29,663 nt of DNA from positions 1-29,663 of the forward strand of contig JBHIBA010000018.1 of NCBI GenBank assembly GCA_046758845.1, written 5' to 3'. This DNA is from JBHIBA01 sp046758845 (GTDB lineage: Bacteria; UBA8248; JACPRG01; G963555815). The translations under genes and the position numbers were made by a program. The number at the start of each line of letters is the position of its first letter. Position 1 is the stretch's first letter. Shown piece after piece: positions 22,640 through 29,663 of this stretch. The notes below the pieces were generated by a model. That model worked only from the letters and a program-made list of their open reading frames with translations, was not told the origin of the DNA and ran no database searches.

Positions 22640-23209
22640 GTGAAACGCTGGCTTCCGCTCATCATCATCGTCGTTATCCTTCTTATCGGGTTCGCCTCCT
22701 GTAGCGGGACCTACAACAACCTGGTGAGCTCCGAGGAGGCCGCGCGCGCCGCGTGGGCCCAGGTGGAGAACCAGTACCAGAGGCGGGCGGACCTGATCCC
22801 CAATCTGGTGGAAACGGTGAAGGGGTTTACGGCGCAAGAGAAGGAGGTGCTCACCGAGGTGACCCGCCTGCGCAGCCAGTGGGGCGAGGCCCGAAAGGGC
22901 GGGGATATTAATCAGCGCGTCCAGGCCGCCCAGAGGCTGGACGCCGGGCTGGGGCGTTTGATGGTTGTCATCGAGCGGTATCCCCAGCTTCGCTCCAACC
23001 AGAACTTCCTGGCCCTTCAGACCCAGCTGGAGGGAACCGAGAACCGGGTCAGCGTCGAGCGTCGCCGCTTCAACCTGGCCGTGCAGGCTTACAACACCAC
23101 CATCCGCCGGTTCCCCTCCAACCTGATGGCGGGCTGGTTCGGCTTCGAACGGATGCAGCTCTTCGAGGCCGAGGCGGGAGCAGAGAAGGCGCCCAAGGTC
23201 AAATTCTGA
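22640..23209 (+). CDS. LemA family protein
   Basis: A 189-aa envelope protein with an N-terminal membrane helix (WLPLIIIVVILLIGFASCSG) and the LemA helical body: YNNLVSSEEAARAAWAQVENQYQRRADLIPNLVETVKGF near the start, then the NFLALQTQLEGTENRVSVERRRFNLAVQAYN segment and the FPSNLMAGWFGF segment. LemA proteins are anchored with the helical part outside and are usually encoded beside TPM-domain proteins, as here. The cysteine in FASCSG could act as a lipobox. GTG 22640 gives the family N-terminus with a GGGAGAGG site upstream; the frame extends upstream through the promoter and is not coding there. Confidence 0.92.
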   Translation: MKRWLPLIIIVVILLIGFASCSGTYNNLVSSEEAARAAWAQVENQYQRRADLIPNLVETVKGFTAQEKEVLTEVTRLRSQWGEARKGGDINQRVQAAQRLDAGLGRLMVVIERYPQLRSNQNFLALQTQLEGTENRVSVERRRFNLAVQAYNTTIRRFPSNLMAGWFGFERMQLFEAEAGAEKAPKVKF

Positions 23210-23243
23210 GACTCCGCCCCTCCCTCTAACCCGTGTGAGGATC

Positions 23244-24020
23244 ATGTTCAGACGTTTTCTCCTGTTCGGCGTTCTATTCTCCGTGGGCCTCTCCCTGGCC
23301 TGGGTGATGCCCGCCCTTTCGCTGGAGGTGCCGCCGCCGCCCAGGACACGGGTGACCGACGCGACGGGTACGCTCTCCCCGGAACAGTCGGCCTCCCTCG
23401 AACGGCTTCTGGCCGATTTCGAATCGAAAACCTCGAACCAGGTTGTTGTCCTGATGATTCCCACCCTGGGGGGCGACAGCCTCGAGGACTTTTCCATCCG
23501 CGTGGCGGATCGGTGGAAGCCCGGCCAGAAGGGGAAGGACAACGGGGCGATCCTTCTGGTCGTCAAGAACGACCGGAAAATGCGCATCGAGGTGGGTTAC
23601 GGCTTGGAGGGTGCGCTGCCGGACGCTCTCGCCATGACCATCGTCCGCAACGAGATCGCCCCCCGGTTCCGCGGGGGAGATTTCTACGGGGGGCTCCGCG
23701 CCGGAGTCCAGGCGATCATGGCCGCGACCAAAGGGGAGTACAAGGCGACTCCCCGCGCGAGGCGGCGAAGGGAGGAGGGCGTTTCCCTGGGCGCTTTCTG
23801 GCCGATTCTCCTGTTCTTCCTGTTCGGAGGGCTTTTCGGTGGATTTCGCAGGAGGCGGCTCGGCTACTGGGGGTTAGGGCCGGCGATCTTCCTGGGCATG
23901 AGTCACGGGGGCGCCACCTCGGGGAGGAGCAGCCTCGGCGGCGGGGGGTTTGGAGGGTTCGGCGGCTTCTCCGGCGGCGGTGGCGGGTTCGGCGGTGGGG
24001 GCGCCAGCGGCGGCTGGTAA
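23244..24020 (+). CDS. TPM-domain protein, YgcG-like, with Gly-rich C-terminus
   Basis: A 258-aa membrane protein. A signal peptide (MFRRFLLFGVLFSVGLSLAW...ALS) leads into a TPM domain: VTDATGTLSPEQSASLERLL, SNQVVVLMIPTL, ADRWKPGQKGKDNGAILLVV, KMRIEVGYGLEGALPDA, and FRGGDFYGGLRAGVQAI. A transmembrane segment (FWPILLFFLFGGLFGGF) and a Gly/Phe-rich tail (GGGGFGGFGGFSGGGGGFG) finish it, as in the YgcG subfamily. ATG 23244 has GAGG very close upstream; a GTG at 23235 adds three residues and is possible. It lies 34 bp after lemA. The LemA-TPM pairing is widespread; its role in the envelope is unclear. Confidence 0.9.
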   Translation: MFRRFLLFGVLFSVGLSLAWVMPALSLEVPPPPRTRVTDATGTLSPEQSASLERLLADFESKTSNQVVVLMIPTLGGDSLEDFSIRVADRWKPGQKGKDNGAILLVVKNDRKMRIEVGYGLEGALPDALAMTIVRNEIAPRFRGGDFYGGLRAGVQAIMAATKGEYKATPRARRRREEGVSLGAFWPILLFFLFGGLFGGFRRRRLGYWGLGPAIFLGMSHGGATSGRSSLGGGGFGGFGGFSGGGGGFGGGGASGGW

Positions 24021-24038
24021 TCCCCGGGAGTGAGGACC

Positions 24039-24521
24039 GTGGGCCGTTCGACCAATCCCAGAAAGTTCTTCACGGAGGAAGAGCGGGAACAGATCGTTGC
24101 CGCCGTCGCCGCAGCCGAGAACCGGACCTCCGGCGAAATTCGCCTGCACATCGAGGGAAAATGCCCCGTCGAGCCGCCCCTCGAACGCGCCAAGCAGCTT
24201 CTCTTCCACCTGGGGATGGACAAGACCGAACAGAGGAACGGCGTCCTCATCTACCTGGCGACGGCCAGCCGGCGCTTTGCCATCGTGGGCGACGAGGGGA
24301 TTCACAAGGTCGTGCCCGACAATTTCTGGGAGGACGTGAGGGACCTCATGGCCGCGCGTTTCCGGGAGGGGGAGTTTTGCAGCGGGATTGCGCAGGGGAT
24401 CGAGCGAGTGGGCGAGAAGCTGCGCGAATTCTTCCCCTGGCGGGATGACGACGTGGATGAGCTTCCCGACGAGATCTCCTTCGGGAAGGAGGCGCCGGGC
24501 CCGACGCCCGATTCGGACTGA
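24039..24521 (+). CDS. Second TPM-domain protein, cytoplasmic form
   Basis: A 160-aa protein with a single TPM domain and no signal peptide: FFTEEEREQIVAAVAAAENRTSGEIRLHIE, then NGVLIYLATASRRFAIVGDEGIHKVV, FWEDVRDLMAARFREGEFCSGI, and an acidic tail (WRDDDVDELPDE). This short TPM paralogue commonly follows lemA and ygcG-type genes. The start is placed at GTG 24039, with GGGAG eight bases upstream; a GTG at 24030 is possible. The junction GAGTGAGGACC-GTG mirrors that of the previous gene (GTGTGAGGATC-ATG), so the two TPM genes have similar start regions. Confidence 0.88.
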   Translation: MGRSTNPRKFFTEEEREQIVAAVAAAENRTSGEIRLHIEGKCPVEPPLERAKQLLFHLGMDKTEQRNGVLIYLATASRRFAIVGDEGIHKVVPDNFWEDVRDLMAARFREGEFCSGIAQGIERVGEKLREFFPWRDDDVDELPDEISFGKEAPGPTPDSD

Positions 24522-24827
24522 CCCCTTCCTCAGGGAAGCCGGAACCTCCCGGATGGCCTGGGATCATAAGGGGAAACTACAGGATCAGGTCGCCTTGTCG
24601 GGGGGCCGCACTGCCAGTCAAACCGGAGGGTTGGGGAGCAAACCAGGGGGTGAAGAGGGAGTCCCCCCCTTCGCTAGAAGAGATCAAGGGCCAGCGTCTT
24701 TCAGTGCCGGGGGGGGCTTCCTTCTGCGCTTCCGGGAGTATCCGCTAGTTTGGCTTTTGGCCCAGCTGGCGCCTTCGGCTGAAGTGCTGGCCCGCTCCGG
24801 TGCTGTGAGGGTCGCCGTTGTTTGCGG
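24522..24827. other. Gap between convergent transcription units
   Basis: About 300 bp between the TPM operon (plus) and the 22-aa-repeat gene (minus). There are several G-runs and an open plus-strand frame without motifs. No clear terminator with a T-run is seen. Confidence 0.4.
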
Positions 24828-25580
24828 CTATGGGGCCTGCCAGATGAAATTGCCGTCTTTATCTAACATGCGGAGGACCGGCGTGTCATCCGGCCGCACA
24901 CCCATCACAGCGCGGGGTTTCTGCGTGAGGCCGAAGAGGAACAGGCTCGGTAATCCGTTAGGCTCGATAGTCAGCCAAGCTCGGTGTCTGCCCCCTTTGT
25001 CCAAAAGGCCCAATCCGGGCAAGTCGTTGGCCCCCACAGTCAGCCAAGCGCGCCGTACTCCTTTTTGATCCTTGAGGTCGAGTTGCGTGGCGCCGTTGGC
25101 CTTCACACTCAGCTCGGCGCGGCGTGTCTCTTCCTTGTCATACATGCGAAGCACCGGCGAGCCATCGGCCAGGGTTACCACAGTCATTCGGCGCTTCCCG
25201 TTCGGGCCGTAGAGGGTAAGGCCTGGGCTGCCATCAGACAAGGAGAGCCCGACACGGCCCTTCCCGTCCGCGTCATAGAGAGTGAGGCCTGAGCTTCCAT
25301 CCGACAAAGAGAGCCCGACACGGCCTGTCCCCTTGGCGTCGGCGAGGGCAAGGGCCGGGCCCTCCGGGCTCATGGCCAGCCAGGCCCTGGTTTTCCCCTC
25401 CCCATCCTCGAGGATGAATGCCCCTGCGCGGATCTCCTTTTGCGATCGGACTGGGGAAAGGGGTTTTGCCTGGCCCATGAGGACGACGGCCACGCCCAGG
25501 AACAGGACTATGCTACCGGCGAGTTTCAGCCACCGATTCTGCCGTTGTATGCGGTTCATCTGTTGTGTCACGTCTCCCAA
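24828..25580 (-). CDS. Anchored protein with nine 22-23-residue repeats
   Basis: A 250-aa protein of unknown function. A charged N-terminus and one hydrophobic helix (WLKLAGSIVLFLGVAVVLMG) precede about nine tandem repeats of the pattern L.L.D..GK.R..LS...DGSP, for example LTLYDADGKGRVGLSLSDG. The repeats should form short beta strands, giving a beta-solenoid or propeller-like sheet outside the membrane. Repeats 2 and 3 are almost identical in DNA, so the array is still expanding. The start is uncertain: TTG 25580 has AAGGGGG five bases upstream, and ATG 25559 is an alternative. Proteins with this 'GxxRaxL..dGsP.L.L.D' pattern occur in several environmental phyla without assigned roles. Confidence 0.75.
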   Translation of the reverse strand: MGDVTQQMNRIQRQNRWLKLAGSIVLFLGVAVVLMGQAKPLSPVRSQKEIRAGAFILEDGEGKTRAWLAMSPEGPALALADAKGTGRVGLSLSDGSSGLTLYDADGKGRVGLSLSDGSPGLTLYGPNGKRRMTVVTLADGSPVLRMYDKEETRRAELSVKANGATQLDLKDQKGVRRAWLTVGANDLPGLGLLDKGGRHRAWLTIEPNGLPSLFLFGLTQKPRAVMGVRPDDTPVLRMLDKDGNFIWQAP

Positions 25581-25975
25581 CTGTGCCCCCTTCGTCGCTT
25601 AAACTCTTTTCGTGGACTGGTTTAGATCCCCTCACTTCCTTGGATTTGCCTTGTATCCATCCGCTGCCTCAAGGGGTGACCAATAGTTCAGTCACCGGAA
25701 GGTCGTCGCGGTACGAGACTGCCAAGCTCGGCCAGAGGACTGTGACGCCTTAAAAGGCGATACCGGGCCCCGTTTGCCTTCTGGCTCAGAAGTCCTCTCC
25801 GAGCTCTCGGCGGCTATTCTTAAAGACGTGGGTGCAGACTAATTCTTGCACCCAGCAGCCCGGTTTGAGCATCCGCGCTCTCGATTACGTCCTTAAACCA
25901 GCGAATCAGTTTATCCGACGCTTCATCCGAGCGCAACATTACCCCCCACGCCCCGACCTTTTTCTGCTCTCTCCT
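25581..25975. other. Gap without a supported gene
   Basis: About 395 bp between two minus-strand genes. Frames here are short and lack start signals. No RNA gene or clear terminator is recognised. Confidence 0.4.
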
Positions 25976-26962
25976 CTATCCCTGAGCGCCGGCCACGGTC
26001 TTCAGTCTCCGCCCCGCGGCTAACTCGTTGAGGTAGTAGTTGTAGTCGAAGTCATGGGGTGAGGGCTCCAGCAGCCTGGAGTAAACCTCGGGCCGCCTTA
26101 AACGATTCTGGCCCGGACGGGTCCCCAAGAGGGGCTGGCGAGACTGGGCGGCAGTGGAATCCAGCATCTCGTACTCGTAGAGGGTCCCTCGCAGGTAGCG
26201 TAACCGGTCCATGTCGAGCTCGGCGGTGAATACACCGGTCTTCTTGTATTCGGCCAGCATGGATTCGGGGCCCGCGATGTGGCCGACTCCCGCAAACCGG
26301 TCATCGAACTGGTTCTGGATGACGATGACGTACATGACGTTTTCGGCCGCGCGGCACCGGGAGATACACTTCCACGTCTCCCAAAGCGGCGGATCGTCCG
26401 AGGCATGAAGGGATGGGGTGTGGAGGCCGTTCACGGGCGAAATCAGGATCTCGGCCCCTTTGAGCATGGCGATTCTCGGAAGCTCGGGGACCCAAAGCTC
26501 TGAACAGATGAGCAGGCCGATCGTCCCGATCTCCGTTTCCACCACGGTGGGAGAATCCCCCGGGGCGAAGTGGCGGCGCCCCCCGAAGAGATACTCGTTG
26601 AGCTCCGGCTCGTCGGGCTGAACGCGTCGATGATTGGCCAGGATCTCCCCGTCCGGCCCTACGAGTTTCTGGCAGAGATAGTAAACGTCGGGGATGTCTC
26701 GGTGCTCGATGACATCGCTGCACGCGCAGTAGACTCCGACCTCCCGGACCTTCTCCCTCAGCAGGTCAATGGGGTGAGCGCTCAGCTTGCCCTTGCTGTC
26801 CATCGGGCCGTGCGCGGGTCCTGGGTAGCCTTCGGGAAAGCACACCAGCCGGACGCCCAGGCCCGCTATCTCATCCAAGTAGCGAATGGCCCGGTCAACG
26901 TTCCGCCACTCTTCGTCGCCGTATACGGATTCGGCCTGGACAGCTGCTACCTTGACCTTCAT
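25976..26962 (-). CDS. Nitrilase-superfamily carbon-nitrogen hydrolase, altered triad
   Basis: A 328-aa cytoplasmic hydrolase of the CN-hydrolase fold, which cleaves C-N bonds of amides or nitriles through a Glu-Lys-Cys triad. Glu44 in VCFPEGY and Cys153 in GLLICSELWVPELPR are in place, and the alpha-beta-beta-alpha layout is clear. The lysine position, normally in a YRKxH-type motif, reads HRRVQ, giving Arg113. The C-terminal extension (about residues 260-328) is longer than in simple amidases. ATG 26962 has GGAGGG seven bases upstream. It is divergent from the molybdopterin oxidoreductase, sharing an AT-rich promoter region of about 270 bp. The substrate is unknown. Confidence 0.88.
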   Translation of the reverse strand: MKVKVAAVQAESVYGDEEWRNVDRAIRYLDEIAGLGVRLVCFPEGYPGPAHGPMDSKGKLSAHPIDLLREKVREVGVYCACSDVIEHRDIPDVYYLCQKLVGPDGEILANHRRVQPDEPELNEYLFGGRRHFAPGDSPTVVETEIGTIGLLICSELWVPELPRIAMLKGAEILISPVNGLHTPSLHASDDPPLWETWKCISRCRAAENVMYVIVIQNQFDDRFAGVGHIAGPESMLAEYKKTGVFTAELDMDRLRYLRGTLYEYEMLDSTAAQSRQPLLGTRPGQNRLRRPEVYSRLLEPSPHDFDYNYYLNELAAGRRLKTVAGAQG

Positions 26963-27037
26963 CTCATTCCCTCCAGTTAGGTGTTCGTTCCCTGGACAGA
27001 GACAACTCTTTATAACACTCAGTATTTTCTATTTTAA

Positions 27038-27067
27038 TTGACACAAATCAGTTCTGCCGGATATCCT
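27038..27067 (+). promoter_or_regulatory. Sigma-70 promoter for molybdoenzyme gene
   Basis: TTGACA at 27038-27043, an 18-bp spacer and TATCCT at 27062-27067, in the AT-rich divergent region. The leader to the chosen start is about 165 bp. Confidence 0.5.
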
Positions 27068-27238
27068 TCGAGTGGAACACATGGGAGATGAGTCGCCCCT
27101 TGCTGCTTTCCCGTTCGGGCGAAGGCGGACGGCCCTGTGGGTTTGTTCGAAGAAGCCTTGGGGGTTGGATGTCTATCGTCGGTGAAGTCCGTATCGGGAG
27201 ACGCGCCGCGACGGGTCAGAAGAGAAAGGGGGGTTCCT

Positions 27239-29584
27239 TTGTCAACTCATTCGGCTCCCGACGCTTCCTCCACCCAGGTGGTCCGGACCATGTGCCGCAA
27301 TTGCCACGGTGCATGCGGCGCTTTTGTGACGGTGAAGGACAGCAAGGCCATCGATATCAAGGGCGACCCTGATTGCCCCACCAGCTTGGGCTATCTCTGC
27401 ACGAAGGGTCGCTTCTCGATCTCCTATACCGACAGCCCCGACCGCATTCTCTATCCCCTCAAGCGCGTTGGGCCCCGGGGCTCGGGACACTGGGAGCGAA
27501 TCTCCTGGAAAGAGGCCCTCGACCTGGTGGAAGCGAAATGCCGGGAGGCCATCCGGGACTATGGTCCCGAGTACATCGGCAAGGCCTGCGGCACGGGGCG
27601 CGAGTGGAACAACTTCGGCAACCGCTTCTTTAACGCGTTGGGGGCGGTTCTCAACGTCGGCCGCTCGCCGCTGTGCTACTTCCCGCGCGTGGCTGTTGCC
27701 AAGAGCACCCTCGGGACCAAGATCCCCGTTGCTGACTACTACGGTTTCGGAGGCGAGTACCCTCGCTGCATCCTCATCTGGGGCAACGACCCGCTCAACA
27801 ACGCGGACGGGATGATCGGAAACCGGCTGACGCCCGCTGTAAAGGCGGGGGCTCGGATGATCCTGGTGGACCCCATCGAGACAAAATGGGCCAGGCGGTC
27901 CGACTGCTGGCTTCAGGTTCGGCCTGTGACGGACGGCGCCCTGGCTCTGGGCCTCCTGAACGTCATCCTGACGGAGGGTCTTTACGACCGCTCCTTCGTC
28001 GAGCGGTGGACGAACTCCCCCTTCCTGGTCCGCGAGGACACGGGCGAGTTGCTGGATGTGGGCAAGGGAGAGGGGGAGGGGGAGCAGTATCTGGTTTGGG
28101 ACGCGGAGAGGGACGCTCCCTGTCCGCCTGACTCGTCAACCCGGCCCGCCCTTACGGGCCGCTATCAGGTAGACGGAGTGCAGGTGCGCCCCGCCTGGGA
28201 CCTGCTGATGGAGCGCGTCCGCGAGTACCCGCCGGAGCGCGTCGCCGGGATCACTTGGGTTCCGGCCGAGAAGATCCGCGAGGCCGCGCGCCTGTTCGCG
28301 ACCACCAAGCCGGCCGTGATCCAATGGGGCAACGCCTTGGATGTCCAGGGGGTGAACAACTCCCAAGCGATGCAGGCGGCAATCCTGCTGATGACCGTGA
28401 CGGGGAACCTGGACGTCCCGGGCGGGATGGCCATTTGGGAACACGGGCCTTTTGTGGACCCCTTTGGGCCGGAGCACGAGCGCCCGGATCTCGTGCCCGA
28501 GGCCTCTCGCGCCATGAGGGATCGGTACGGCGCCGAAGAGTTTCCACTCCTCGGGATGACCCACGGCTCGCTGGTGAATCATGCCATCGTGTCGGGCGAG
28601 CTGCCGCTGCAGGTCGTCTTCATCATCGGGCACAACTTCCTGTTGACGGCCGAGCATACCGAGACGTGCCGGCAGGTCATGCACAAGATCCCCTTATCGG
28701 TCGTGATCGACCTTTTCATGACCCCCACGGCCGCCTTGTCCGATTTGATCCTGCCCACGACGACGTGGCTGGAGCGCAACCAGCTCACGACGCCCTACAC
28801 GCGCTTCGGCCAGTTCGCGCGCTGCAAGGTGGTGGAGCCTCCGGGCGAGTGCCGCGACGACGAGGACATCCTCTTGGAGTTGGCCCACCGACTTGGCCTC
28901 CATGAGGCCTTCCCCTGGAAGACGGTGGAGGAGTACCTCGACTGGCGTCTGGCGCGCACGGGTAAGACCTTCCAGGACCTTGTAAAAGAGGGGCAGTATA
29001 TCCACCCTCAGACGTACCGCAAGTATGAAACCGACCACTTCCGAAAGGGGCGTGGCTTCCCGACACCGACGGGGCGCGTCGAGGTGTACCAGACGACCTT
29101 TCGCCGCCACGGCCACGACCCCTTCCCCTTCTACCTGGAGCCGGAGGTGGAGTCCCCATGGAACGAGGAACTGGCCCGCGAGTACCCCTTCATCTCGACA
29201 ACGCGGCGGACGGCGGACTTCTTCCATTCCGAGCACCACCAGGTGCCCGAGCTTCGGCGGCGCAACCCCGACCCTTTGGTGGAAATGAACCGGGGGGCGG
29301 CCGAGGCCCTGTGCATCCGCGACGGCGACTGGGTTTGGATCGAGACACCCCAGGGCCGCATCCGCCAGAAGGTCAAGCTTCTCGACGGGATCCATCCTCG
29401 GGTCATCTGCAACCAGCACGCCTGGTGGTATCCCGAGCGTGAGGGACCCGAATACGGCCTCTGGGAAAGCAACCTGAATGTCATCACCCGCAACGACCGA
29501 GGTCAGGGCTTCGACCCGATTTACGGAGGACCCCAGCTCCGGGGCTTTCTCTGCAAAGTCTACCGGGCCGAAGAAGCGCCGTAA
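27239..29584 (+). CDS. Molybdopterin-dependent oxidoreductase (DMSO reductase family)
   Basis: A 781-aa catalytic subunit of the Mo/W-bisPGD family. An N-terminal 4Fe-4S motif is visible (CRNCHGACG and, 26 residues later, the fourth Cys in YLCTKGR), followed by DRILYPLKRVGPRGSGHWERISWKEAL, which is standard for the family. SPLCYFP offers a cysteine as likely Mo ligand. ILIWGNDPLNN, MILVDPIETKWARRSD and LRPVTDGALALGLLN-like segments bind the pterin nucleotides, and the molydopterin-binding barrel closes it (GDWVWIETPQGRIRQKVKL). No Tat signal is seen, so it is probably cytoplasmic. Residues resemble acetylene hydratase or thiosulfate/polysulfide reductase relatives, but the substrate cannot be told. 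The TTG at 27239 has AAGGGGGG upstream; other starts are possible. Confidence 0.9.
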   Translation: MSTHSAPDASSTQVVRTMCRNCHGACGAFVTVKDSKAIDIKGDPDCPTSLGYLCTKGRFSISYTDSPDRILYPLKRVGPRGSGHWERISWKEALDLVEAKCREAIRDYGPEYIGKACGTGREWNNFGNRFFNALGAVLNVGRSPLCYFPRVAVAKSTLGTKIPVADYYGFGGEYPRCILIWGNDPLNNADGMIGNRLTPAVKAGARMILVDPIETKWARRSDCWLQVRPVTDGALALGLLNVILTEGLYDRSFVERWTNSPFLVREDTGELLDVGKGEGEGEQYLVWDAERDAPCPPDSSTRPALTGRYQVDGVQVRPAWDLLMERVREYPPERVAGITWVPAEKIREAARLFATTKPAVIQWGNALDVQGVNNSQAMQAAILLMTVTGNLDVPGGMAIWEHGPFVDPFGPEHERPDLVPEASRAMRDRYGAEEFPLLGMTHGSLVNHAIVSGELPLQVVFIIGHNFLLTAEHTETCRQVMHKIPLSVVIDLFMTPTAALSDLILPTTTWLERNQLTTPYTRFGQFARCKVVEPPGECRDDEDILLELAHRLGLHEAFPWKTVEEYLDWRLARTGKTFQDLVKEGQYIHPQTYRKYETDHFRKGRGFPTPTGRVEVYQTTFRRHGHDPFPFYLEPEVESPWNEELAREYPFISTTRRTADFFHSEHHQVPELRRRNPDPLVEMNRGAAEALCIRDGDWVWIETPQGRIRQKVKLLDGIHPRVICNQHAWWYPEREGPEYGLWESNLNVITRNDRGQGFDPIYGGPQLRGFLCKVYRAEEAP

Positions 29585-29663
29585 GGCCTGCACGCCGACG
29601 TTGCCATCCTCTATGAAAGACCCGCTTTCGTTTTCTGCGGGGGGCGCTTCCCTCGGCTTCGCT

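Noticed and set aside
27239..29584. Assignment as acetylene hydratase
   Set aside because: The aspartate next to the Fe-S cluster that is needed in acetylene hydratase is His here (CRNCHGAC), so the specific call is not supported.

Overview
This is a GC-rich bacterial chromosome segment with many GTG and TTG starts, good Shine-Dalgarno sites and several small intergenic repeats. A membrane-bound lytic transglycosylase with a lipobox points to a Gram-negative (diderm) cell. No rRNA or universal marker is present, so the phylum cannot be fixed. The gene mix (bacterial PolB2-type polymerase, HdrB-like Fe-S protein, NDH-2, Flp pilin with a sigma-54 activator, periplasmic repeat proteins) would suit an uncultured soil or groundwater lineage such as Methylomirabilota, Acidobacteriota or Nitrospirota. 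That placement is only inference.

Layout. 1-3.6 kb (mostly minus strand): hairpin-rich repeat, a broken 3' copy of bioB, a DUF4258/DUF2283 toxin-antitoxin-like pair, intact bioB, an HdrB/GlpC-like Fe-S protein, and a nested inverted-repeat element. 3.6-5.9 kb (minus): mltA-azlC-azlD, probably one operon. 6.1-10.6 kb: a tRNA-Phe-like 3' remnant, a 59-aa membrane protein, an orphan Flp pilin preceded by a near-perfect sigma-54 promoter, and a GAF/AAA+/Fis sigma-54 activator flanked by two related, poorly coding segments. 10.9-14.1 kb (plus): a tightly packed three-gene operon of a RecA-fold protein lacking Walker motifs, a small helical protein and a B-family DNA polymerase with degraded proofreading residues. 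A convergent methyltransferase overlaps its end.

15.1-22.3 kb (plus): a long gap with an 18-bp palindrome, an exported isochorismatase-fold hydrolase, a DUF1326 protein, a decayed fragment of an MDR oxidoreductase joined to a duplicated 71-bp leader, the intact oxidoreductase, an exported protein made of 28 Asn-Pro-Cys repeats, a four-helix membrane protein and an NDH-2-type dehydrogenase. The last genes look like a redox or envelope cluster. 22.5-24.5 kb: LemA and two TPM-domain proteins. 24.8-29.6 kb: a 22-aa-repeat anchored protein and a nitrilase-superfamily hydrolase (minus), then a divergent molybdopterin oxidoreductase (plus) ending near the window edge.

The strongest candidates for an under-described system are (i) the PolB2/pseudo-RecA/small-protein operon with a palindromic operator inside its promoter, which resembles in logic the ImuA-ImuB-DnaE2 translesion cassette, and (ii) the NPCAAKT[IL] repeat protein with its membrane and NDH-2 neighbours. 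Identifications rest on motif recognition by eye; no database search was run.
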